From: JBDKUD01 sp050943315
Lineage (GTDB): Bacteria; Bacillota; Syntrophomonadia; Syntrophomonadales; Syntrophomonadaceae
Assembly: GCA_050943315.1 (NCBI GenBank)
Contig: JBMNOY010000008.1
Span: 1-58,372, forward strand
Length of the DNA: 58,372 nt
Direction: 5' to 3'
The position numbers were made by a program, and so were the translations under genes. Shown here in pieces: positions 52,350 through 58,372 of this stretch. Positions within the stretch are counted from its first letter, which is position 1, and each line of letters opens with the position of its first letter. The notes beneath the pieces were generated by a model. It was not told the DNA's origin. It did no database searches and was given only the letters and a program-made list of their open reading frames with translations.

Positions 52350-53417
52350 CTATTCTACTTTGACTATCCATCCAAATGGGTCTTCTAACTTTCCGCTCTG
52401 AATTCCTGTTATAGTATCGTAAATCCTTTTGGCAAGTTCACCGGTTTGACCTTCATTAATAGTTAAAGTCTGGCCTTCATAGAAAAGCTCACCAATGGGG
52501 GAAATAACGGCTGCGGTGCCGGTTCCAAAGGCTTCTTCAAGTGTGCCATTTTTATGTGCTTGTACCAGTTCATCTATGCTAATTCTTCTTTCGGTAATGG
52601 GAATTCCCCAGTGCTGAAGAAGTTTAATGGTCGAATCTCTCGTAATACCAGCCAGAATACTGCCCTCCAGAGAGGGAGTAACAACTTCGCCGTTAATCTT
52701 AAAGAATACATTCATTGTACCGACTTCTTCTATGTACTTCTTTTCAATACCATCCAACCAGAGTACCTGAGTGTAACCTTTAAGATTGGCTTCTTCCTGA
52801 GCTTTTATACTGGCAGCATAATTTCCCGGGGTTTTAGTAAAGCCGAGACCTCCCTTGACGGCTCGTACATAGTTGCTTTCAACGTAAATCTTTACTGGAT
52901 TAATACCTTCCGGATAATAGGCACCTACGGGTGAAAGAATAATAATAAACATATAAGTTTTAGCTGGATGTACTCCTAGATGAGGCTCAGTAGAAATGAC
53001 AAAAGGACGAATATAAAGCGAAGTACCTTCAGCTTGCGGAATCCAGTCCTTATCTATGTTAACCAGTGCTTTAATTGCTGAGACGGCAAAGTCTACATCC
53101 AGAGCAGGTATACATAGGCGTTCATTGGAAATATTCATTCTCTGCATATTAGAGTGAGGTCTGAATAGTTGAACTTGTCCATCAGATGTTTTATATGCTT
53201 TTAGGCCCTCGAAAGTTGCCTGGCCGTAGTGCAGAATCATGATAGAAGGATCAAGTTCCAGGGGACCATAAGGTACTATTCTGGGGTCGTGCCATCCTTT
53301 ACCCTCGGTATAGTCCATAATAAACATATGGTCGGTAAAATACTGCCCGAAACCAAGATTGGATTGATCGGGCTTGGACTTAGGCTGTTTAGTCTTTTGA
53401 ATAAGAATCTCTGCCAA
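52350..53417 (-). CDS. ilvE: Branched-chain amino acid aminotransferase
   Basis: Fold-type IV PLP enzyme that transaminates leucine, isoleucine and valine. The PLP lysine is in GFTKTPGNYAASIKAQ; the Gly/Thr phosphate-binding EEVGTMNVFF and the C-terminal EAFGTGTAAVISPIG are typical of the 355-residue class. TTG at 53417 follows AAGGAG. No T-box leader or other ilv gene is nearby. Confidence 0.96.
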   Translation of the reverse strand: MAEILIQKTKQPKSKPDQSNLGFGQYFTDHMFIMDYTEGKGWHDPRIVPYGPLELDPSIMILHYGQATFEGLKAYKTSDGQVQLFRPHSNMQRMNISNERLCIPALDVDFAVSAIKALVNIDKDWIPQAEGTSLYIRPFVISTEPHLGVHPAKTYMFIIILSPVGAYYPEGINPVKIYVESNYVRAVKGGLGFTKTPGNYAASIKAQEEANLKGYTQVLWLDGIEKKYIEEVGTMNVFFKINGEVVTPSLEGSILAGITRDSTIKLLQHWGIPITERRISIDELVQAHKNGTLEEAFGTGTAAVISPIGELFYEGQTLTINEGQTGELAKRIYDTITGIQSGKLEDPFGWIVKVE

Positions 53418-53610
53418 TTGTGGTCAACTCCTTTTTATCAAGTGCTCTATAGTTAAAGATTATTTTATAATAAATTATGACAGAATATTTAAGCTTTTGG
53501 CGATTAAATATTGTATACAATCCACCAATTACTTCCGTTCCTGCCACCGGCAGCAAAGTATACGAAGCTTTCTGAACGCATTTCAGGATCATAGGGAAGA
53601 AATATGGCCT

Positions 53611-53651
53611 AAAAAATGCCCGTTCAGCCTTGGCATAGCGGCTGAACGGGC
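53611..53651 (-). terminator. Bidirectional terminator serving the arginine-rich gene
   Basis: A 12-bp perfect stem GCCCGTTCAGCC / GGCTGAACGGGC. On the minus strand it begins 14 bases after the stop codon of the 53665-53808 gene and is followed by TTTTTT; on the plus strand by TCTTTT. Confidence 0.85.
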
Positions 53652-53664
53652 TCTTTTGGATAAG

Positions 53665-53808
53665 TTAATACCAGAATAATCTTCTGCGACATACTCTTTC
53701 TGCCAGACGGCATCTGCGCCGCCTTGCTCTATTTCTAATAAACCGGCAATTAAAATTACACATTCTTCTGCGTCTTCTGCGTCTCCTCCTGTGCCACGCT
53801 CCATTCAT
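53665..53808 (-). CDS. 47-residue arginine-rich cysteine-containing protein (probable sporulation product)
   Basis: ATG at 53808 lies seven bases after AGGGGGTGAT on the minus strand; the stop is TAA and a strong terminator follows 14 bases on. The protein has 21 arginines in 47 residues: a block of nine from residue 7 to 15, a second of four at 29-32 and RRR at 41-43. Four cysteines are at 17, 21, 33 and 40, and it ends LFWY. No membrane span or signal peptide. It is not a known SASP or ribosomal protein. A mother-cell-like promoter is found upstream (53854-53882), so a spore-coat or nucleic-acid-binding role is possible. I know no family; function is unknown. Confidence 0.75.
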   Translation of the reverse strand: MNGAWHRRRRRRRRRMCNFNCRFIRNRARRRRCRLAERVCRRRLFWY

Positions 53809-53853
53809 GGAATCACCCCCTTAGCAATAAATCATTAAAGAGGATTGTATTAC

Positions 53854-53882
53854 ATGATATGCCATATTTTTCCTAAATGTTA
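53854..53882 (-). promoter_or_regulatory. Candidate mother-cell (sigma-E/K-like) promoter of the arginine-rich gene
   Basis: On the minus strand TAACATTT (53882-53875), a 13-base gap, and CATATCAT (53861-53854). This fits the sigma-E pattern at 7 of 8 and 6 of 8 positions, and also the sigma-K form AC-N17-CATANNNT. A start of about 40 bases of leader before the ATG is implied. Confidence 0.45.
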
Positions 53883-54010
53883 CGCAATCCACGGCGCATA
53901 CGAAGCATCACGATAAAGCTTAATGATCACTATTAAAGGGGTATATACTGAGCGGAAAGCTGTTTATAGGCAGCATTTATTACAATGTCAGACTAATTAC
54001 CAAAATGACA

Positions 54011-54041
54011 GTATAAGTGTTTCATGTTAAGGAACATACTA
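54011..54041 (+). promoter_or_regulatory. Candidate sigma-G promoter of sleB-ypeB
   Basis: GTATA (54011-54015) matches the forespore -35 (GHATR) and CATACTA (54035-54041) matches the -10 (CATNMTA); spacer 19 bases, one longer than usual. It lies about 20 bases before the sleB start codon, leaving room for AGGAGGG. Confidence 0.5.
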
Positions 54042-54063
54042 ATTCAAAAAAGGAGGGAAGTTA

Positions 54064-54552
54064 TTGAAGACAGGTAATTTTAAAATAAAGTTACTGGCAG
54101 CGCTTTTAATAGTATGTATTGCTGGAGTAGGGTTGTTTTTTAATCAATATAAGCAAGAGCAGGTTGTACCTGTCCAAGGCAAAGTTGGTGAACCTAGATC
54201 AGATGATGTTTGGATGATTTCTCGTATGGTGGCCGCAGAGGCCAGAGGGGAGCCTTTTCAAGGTCAGGTAGGAGTTGCTGCCGTAATTGTAAACCGTGTG
54301 CGAAATCCTCATTTTCCAGGGACAGTTAACGGTGTAATATTCCAGCCACTCGCTTTTTCGCCTATTCTCGATGGTGCTTTTTGGCGTGTAACTCCCACTG
54401 CGGAACACCTCAGAGCAGCCCGGTATGCTTTAAATGGTTGGGATCCTACGTATGGCGCTACCTATTTCTGGAATCCGGCAACATCTACCAGTCCATGGAT
54501 ATGGGGACGCAAAATCATTGTTAAAATCGGAAAGCACGTTTTTGGAACCTAG
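54064..54552 (+). CDS. sleB: Spore cortex-lytic enzyme SleB (cell wall hydrolase)
   Basis: Hydrolase acting on spore-cortex peptidoglycan at germination. An N-terminal membrane anchor/signal (about residues 9-26) and then the SleB catalytic domain with MVAAEARGEPFQGQVGVAAV (catalytic Glu near 59) and FQPLAFSPILDGAF. At 162 residues it lacks the usual N-terminal peptidoglycan-binding repeat of Bacillus SleB, so it resembles SleB catalytic domain alone or CwlJ-like forms. TTG at 54064 follows AGGAGGG. It is 28 bases before ypeB, the usual partner. Confidence 0.93.
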   Translation: MKTGNFKIKLLAALLIVCIAGVGLFFNQYKQEQVVPVQGKVGEPRSDDVWMISRMVAAEARGEPFQGQVGVAAVIVNRVRNPHFPGTVNGVIFQPLAFSPILDGAFWRVTPTAEHLRAARYALNGWDPTYGATYFWNPATSTSPWIWGRKIIVKIGKHVFGT

Positions 54553-54580
54553 ATTTAGGCAAAAGGGAGTGAATTAACTA

Positions 54581-55948
54581 TTGCGCTATAAAAGTATTTT
54601 AATCGGTTTCCTGGTTGTCTTGGGCTTAGGAGCTGGTGCTTGGTGGTTTACCCAGCTTAACAAACAGGCTGATGCAGCGCAGAATGCTCTGGAAGCCAGT
54701 TATCAAAACAATTTTTTTAGCCTGGTAGAAAATTTTGAAAACCTTGATGTTTTACTTGGAAAAGTCTTAGCCTCTGATTCTAAGGACCAGGACATAATAA
54801 CATTTGTTACTGTTTGGTCTATGGCGGAAGTAGCTAAAACTAATTTGGGTAATTTACCATTAGGTACTGCAAACATGATGCGCAGTAATCAATACCTGGC
54901 CCAACTAGGTGACTTTAGCTATTCAATGGCCCAAAAGATTGCCAGTAATCAGGAAATAGCTGAAAGTGAATGGCAGAAAATCAGAAAATTGCACCAAGAA
55001 AACCGCACGATTCATAATGAATTAAGGGAACTATTGGGCTTAATGCAGGAGAAGCAAATCAGACTGGGCAGTCTCACAAGCTTTAAAGAAAACACTAAAT
55101 TTGCTCCAGACAGCAAAGTTATGCTGGAGGGATTTGGCAAATTGGATGAACGACTCCAGAACGAAGTCCCCACCTTAACCTATGATGGTCCTTTTTCCGA
55201 CCATGTGGTAAACAGAGCACCCAGAGGACTGACCGGCCCGATGATAAATGAGCGGCAGGCGGAACGTACTGCCCTCCAGTTTGTCAAAAAGATGCAAATA
55301 GCTGGGAAATATTCAGCTAAAACCACCAGTCAGGCAAAAGGCCGCATTCCTACCTATTCGGTTACCTTACAGCCTGAAGATACCAGGCAGTCAACTTTGG
55401 TATTAGGGATTAGCAAAAAAGGCGGACATGTAGTGTTAATGATGGATACCGAAGAGCATTCACAAGCCAGAAAAGTAAGTGTGGATAAAGCTACCCGGCA
55501 AGCTAAGGCTTTCGTACACAAATTAGGGTTAGGCACATTTATACCCACCGGTCACTTAATAGAAGGAAACGAATTGTTGGTCAATTTTGCCTTGTTGCAG
55601 GATGATGTAGTTATCTATCCTGATATGGTTCAGGTAAGTGTTTCTCTGGATAGCGGAAAAATAGTAGCTTATGATGCTAATAAGTTCTTGTTGTCCCATA
55701 CCCAAAGGGAGCTGCCAAAACCTAAAATAACTGAGGCAGAAGCCAGAAAGAGAGTAAAAGAGAACTTAAAAATTGAAGACATCCGATTAGCCCTTATTCC
55801 TTTAGGTAACTTGGAAGAAAAGCTGACCTACGAAATCAAAGGGAAAATTGACTCAGACACCTATTTTGTATATATTAATGCCCAAACTGGTTACCAGGAA
55901 AAAATATTGTTAGTTGTGGAAACGCCACAAGGGTCGCGAAGCATCTAA
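54581..55948 (+). CDS. ypeB: Germination protein YpeB
   Basis: Inner spore membrane protein that localises and stabilises SleB. One N-terminal membrane anchor (about 5-20), a helical middle region with Asp/Glu-rich heptads, and repeated PepSY-type domains in the C-terminal half (MINERQAERTALQFVKKM, VDKATRQAKAFVHKLG and ITEAEARKRVKENL). 455 residues, normal length. TTG at 54581 after AAAAGGGAG. Co-transcribed with sleB. Confidence 0.95.
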   Translation: MRYKSILIGFLVVLGLGAGAWWFTQLNKQADAAQNALEASYQNNFFSLVENFENLDVLLGKVLASDSKDQDIITFVTVWSMAEVAKTNLGNLPLGTANMMRSNQYLAQLGDFSYSMAQKIASNQEIAESEWQKIRKLHQENRTIHNELRELLGLMQEKQIRLGSLTSFKENTKFAPDSKVMLEGFGKLDERLQNEVPTLTYDGPFSDHVVNRAPRGLTGPMINERQAERTALQFVKKMQIAGKYSAKTTSQAKGRIPTYSVTLQPEDTRQSTLVLGISKKGGHVVLMMDTEEHSQARKVSVDKATRQAKAFVHKLGLGTFIPTGHLIEGNELLVNFALLQDDVVIYPDMVQVSVSLDSGKIVAYDANKFLLSHTQRELPKPKITEAEARKRVKENLKIEDIRLALIPLGNLEEKLTYEIKGKIDSDTYFVYINAQTGYQEKILLVVETPQGSRSI

Positions 55949-55966
55949 CGCTTATGGTTTTCTATT

Positions 55967-55992
55967 TCCTCGCTTACGGCGGGGATTTTTTT
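55967..55992 (+). terminator. Terminator after ypeB
   Basis: Stem TCCTCGC / GCGGGGA with loop TTACG, followed directly by TTTTTTT. Confidence 0.8.
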
Positions 55993-56098
55993 CTGTTCAC
56001 TGCTTTAATATTTCCCTTGATATCACCAGCAAATGAGATAATAGAAAACACCTGCCGCTAGACGCTGAACAAGGGCTTAAACTGTGTAATATTTGGTC

Positions 56099-56127
56099 TT
56101 GACGAATGAAATTCAGGAGAATAAACT
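56099..56127 (+). promoter_or_regulatory. Promoter of the MarR-MATE operon
   Basis: TTGACG (56099-56104), 17 bases, TAAACT (56122-56127). Confidence 0.6.
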
Positions 56128-56129
56128 AT

Positions 56130-56158
56130 GTTAGTATTCTTAAAGTTAGAATTCTAAC
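56130..56158. promoter_or_regulatory. Two adjacent MarR-type operator boxes
   Basis: GTTAGAATTCTAAC (56145-56158) is a perfect 14-bp palindrome. Immediately before it, GTTAGTATTCTTAA (56130-56143) matches it at 11 of 14 positions. Both lie just downstream of the operon promoter, where a bound MarR dimer would block transcription. Confidence 0.65.
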
Positions 56159-56181
56159 ATCATAAAGAAAGGTCTACTTTT

Positions 56182-56628
56182 GTGAGGGACGAAGAATTAC
56201 GAGAAATACATGACCTGATGCTTAGCACCATCGGCTTGTTCCATGAAAAATTTCTCCACCAGTTTCGTAAGGAGAGTCGTCATCATACTGGAGTTAAGAA
56301 AAACCATGTCAAGATCATTGGATTACTTTATTTACATGCCTCTCTTACTGCAACTGAAATGGCAAGAATGTTAAATATGGAGAAAGGCAGCCTGACTACA
56401 TTGATTGATCAGTTGGAGGAGTCTGGTCTGGTCAGGCGTTGCGAAGACTTTAAAGACCGGCGGAAATGCCTGATATCGCTTACAGATGAAGGACAAAAGG
56501 AGATGGAGGATATTCTGGGCGAATCCATACGCCGTATGGGCGGAATTCTTGCGGGTGTTGAACCGCGCGAACTGCAGGCATTTATAGCCAGTCTAAGATA
56601 TGTTACTGAGTTTATGCAAAAAATATAG
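56182..56628 (+). CDS. MarR-family transcriptional regulator
   Basis: 148-residue winged-helix regulator with a long N-terminal dimer helix, ATEMARMLNMEKGSLTTLIDQLEESGLV (recognition helix) and DRRKCLISLTDEG (wing). GTG at 56182; upstream boxes at 56130-56158 are probable targets. Downstream gene is an efflux pump, so it is likely a repressor relieved by a drug or metabolite. Confidence 0.93.
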   Translation: MRDEELREIHDLMLSTIGLFHEKFLHQFRKESRHHTGVKKNHVKIIGLLYLHASLTATEMARMLNMEKGSLTTLIDQLEESGLVRRCEDFKDRRKCLISLTDEGQKEMEDILGESIRRMGGILAGVEPRELQAFIASLRYVTEFMQKI

Positions 56629-56644
56629 AATTTGGAGTAATAAG

Positions 56645-58033
56645 ATGGATAACACTAAAGCACTAGAAACCGAAAAAGTAAGCAGTCTATTATGGAAGTT
56701 TTCCTGGCCGGCCGTAACCGCAATGCTGGTAAACTCACTGTATAACATTATTGACCGTATATTTGTAGGTCGTGGGGTAGGTGATATAGCTATTGCCGCC
56801 ACGACCGTAGCCTTCCCCATTATGCTCATTCTTATAGCGGTGTCGGTTCTTATTGGAGTAGGTGCCACAGCGCTGATCTCTATACGTCTGGGAGAGAAGA
56901 AGCCGGAGGAAGCTGAGAAAATCGCTGGCAACGCGGTTTTATTGTTAATCTTGTTTCCTTTAACCTTAAGTATTATATATTTTGTGTTTACTGATCCTAT
57001 CCTTATCTTCTTTGGAGCAGATGCTGAGGTATTGCCCTACGCCAGGGATTTTACCCATATTATTATGATGGCCTCAGCACTGGGTTCAATAAGTATGGGA
57101 ATGGTAAACTTTATCAGAGCTGAAGGCAATCCCAGAATGGCTATGTACACTCAGATAGCCGGAACACTTATAAATATCGTTTTAAATTATATTTTTGTTA
57201 TGAAATTAGGGCTTGGGATTAAAGGGTCAGCTTCTGCTACGGTTTGCGGACAAATATTTTCCTCAGTCTGGGTCCTGCGCTACTATCTCTGGGGACCCAG
57301 CTTACTTAAAATACGGCTAAGAAACATGAAATTAGACAGGGGTTTAGTCTATAGTATAATGTCGATTGGTTTTGCCCCATTCTCAATGCAACTGGCTAAC
57401 AGCTTGCAAAACACCATCCTGAATAATGCACTGATTACCTATGGCGGGAACATTGCACTATCAGCCATGGGTATTATCGGCAGTTTGGCAACTCTTATGT
57501 TTATGCCTATTCTAGGTATTAGTCAGGGAGCTCAGCCTATCATTGGATACAATTACGGGGCCCTAAAATACGACCGGGTAAGGGAAGCATTAAAACAGGC
57601 GGTAATTGTGGGCACGGTAATTGCGGTAAGCAGTTTCGCTGCGTTACAAATATGGAGTACGCAAATTGTAGGCCTGTTTAGCAATAATAACGTAGAATTA
57701 ACTAATCTTACTTCGCATGCGATGAAGACATTCTTTGCCATGTTCCCGGTGGCCGGCTTTCAAATTGTTTGTTCGCAATACTTTCAGGCAGTGGGAAAAC
57801 CGCTTCAATCAACAATCCTGGGATTATCCAGACAGCTTTTGCTGTTAATTCCGCTGTTGCTGATTTTACCGCATTTTTGGGGTATCGAGGGTGTTTGGCG
57901 GACTCCCCCTATTGCAGATATTTTGGCAGCTGCTTTAACGGCGTTCATTATTGTTATTGAAATGAGGAACATGAAGAAAAAAGAGTTGCTGCAAACTGCT
58001 GGTTTGAAGCCGAAGAGCAAAGTCGTTCAGTAA
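56645..58033 (+). CDS. MATE-family multidrug efflux protein
   Basis: 462-residue 12-helix Na+/H+-drug antiporter of the MATE (DinF/NorM) type, with SWPAVTAMLVNSLYNIIDRI at the N-terminus, IRAEGNPRMAMYTQIAGTL in the first half and the pseudo-repeated second half (SQGAQPIIGYNYGALKYDRV). ATG at 56645 after TTTGGAG; the frame is open upstream inside marR. Transcribed with marR. Confidence 0.94.
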   Translation: MDNTKALETEKVSSLLWKFSWPAVTAMLVNSLYNIIDRIFVGRGVGDIAIAATTVAFPIMLILIAVSVLIGVGATALISIRLGEKKPEEAEKIAGNAVLLLILFPLTLSIIYFVFTDPILIFFGADAEVLPYARDFTHIIMMASALGSISMGMVNFIRAEGNPRMAMYTQIAGTLINIVLNYIFVMKLGLGIKGSASATVCGQIFSSVWVLRYYLWGPSLLKIRLRNMKLDRGLVYSIMSIGFAPFSMQLANSLQNTILNNALITYGGNIALSAMGIIGSLATLMFMPILGISQGAQPIIGYNYGALKYDRVREALKQAVIVGTVIAVSSFAALQIWSTQIVGLFSNNNVELTNLTSHAMKTFFAMFPVAGFQIVCSQYFQAVGKPLQSTILGLSRQLLLLIPLLLILPHFWGIEGVWRTPPIADILAAALTAFIIVIEMRNMKKKELLQTAGLKPKSKVVQ

Positions 58034-58121
58034 TAATCTCACCTTTACGGTTAACTCCCGCGGTCAATGAAACCTTATTAATCGTGTCGCGCATCACCAT
58101 TGACCCGGGAGGGATTATTAC
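58030..58121. repeat. Imperfect long inverted repeat after the MATE gene
   Basis: Outer arms GTAATAATC / GATTATTAC, and inner arms CTCCCGCGGTCAATG / CATTGACCCGGGAG, separated by about 28 bases. It overlaps the MATE stop codon and could end that transcript or mark the edge of a small mobile sequence next to the IS3-like gene. Confidence 0.5.
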
Positions 58122-58175
58122 AATGAACCCAATGACTGAGACACACTGACGTAAAAAATAAGCTAAACTAAGAGT

Positions 58176-58372
58176 ATGGAAAAAAGAAATCGTTATACAG
58201 CCGAATTCAAAGCCAAAGTCGTACTTGAACTGCTCCGGGAAGAACAGACACTGAATGAGGTAGCTGCCAAGTACCAGTTAAACCCCCAGATGATCAGCCA
58301 GTGGAAAAGTGATTTTGTTAAAAACGCTTCCACAGTCTTCGCTCGTAATAAAGATGAGGCCGGCAAACTCAA
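58176..58372 (+). mobile_element. IS3-family insertion sequence, start of transposase OrfA (cut by window end)
   Basis: ATG at 58176 begins MEKRNRYTAEFKAKVVLELL and continues LNEVAAKYQLNPQMISQWK, the HTH_21/OrfA pattern of IS3-family elements (IS150/IS2-like). Only 65 residues are visible. The left inverted repeat is probably in 58130-58175, around GACTGAGACACACTGACG, but its ends cannot be proved without the right end. OrfB, with the DDE domain, would follow outside the window. Confidence 0.85.

Noticed and set aside
53418..53520. Possible T-box leader before ilvE
   Set aside because: The conserved AGGGTGGNACCGCG-type element and a specifier structure are absent; only a short palindrome ATTGTATACAAT is seen.
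53589..53804. 71-codon minus-strand frame overlapping the arginine-rich gene
   Set aside because: It has no well-placed ribosome site and runs through the terminator stem, unlike the arginine-rich frame.
1..58372. CRISPR arrays, rRNA and tRNA genes
   Set aside because: No regularly spaced direct repeats, rRNA signatures or cloverleaf structures were noticed on either strand.

Overview
The window looks like a chromosomal segment of an anaerobic, endospore-forming Firmicute of the Syntrophomonas type. Three things point there by inference: a butyrate beta-oxidation operon placed next to a sigma-54 activator, several sporulation and germination genes (sspF, sleB-ypeB, ymxH, ylxY), and a Gram-positive PolC replicase followed by the rimP-nusA-infB-rpsO-pnp order. 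I could not confirm the species. No rRNA, tRNA or CRISPR array was seen.

Bases 1-20600 (+) hold housekeeping genes. They run from the end of an MgtC-like gene through polC, rimP-nusA-ylxR-ylxQ-infB-rbfA-nrnA-truB-ribF, an orphan DUF4258-like gene, rpsO, pnp, a VanW-like gene, ylxY, a D,D-carboxypeptidase, an M16 protease, dut and ymxH. Two points stand out. PolC lacks the internal proofreading exonuclease, and pnp appears to start at CTG.

Bases 20600-24600 carry guaB, sspF (-), a radical SAM gene, a DUF47/PhoU-like gene without its transporter, and a small orphan (-).

Bases 24600-32650 (-) form the metabolic island hbd-crt-thl-bcd-CoA transferase, which carries all the catalytic steps between butyrate and acetyl-CoA except electron transfer flavoprotein. 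A textbook sigma-54 promoter precedes hbd. The gene directly upstream encodes a sigma-54 activator with three tandem PAS repeats of exactly 120 residues each.

Bases 32900-46730 are mixed: CorA, a class A PBP, AzlCD, a metallo-beta-lactamase-fold hydrolase, a Lon-like protease with a small lipoprotein, a chemoreceptor, a YlaI-like zinc ribbon, an alpha/beta hydrolase, a TVP38-like membrane protein, and a YtrA-type GntR/ABC operon with a recognisable promoter and operator.

Bases 47000-58372 hold a second thiolase with its own promoter, a DegV protein, an HD-domain protein, a YhhN-like membrane protein, a LysM remnant, ilvE, a previously easy-to-miss 47-residue protein that is 45% arginine (with ribosome site, terminator and a mother-cell-like promoter), sleB-ypeB with a sigma-G-like promoter, a MarR-MATE efflux pair with two operator boxes, and the left part of an IS3-family element cut by the window end.

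The arginine-rich gene and the sigma-54/PAS-controlled butyrate operon are the most interesting signals.
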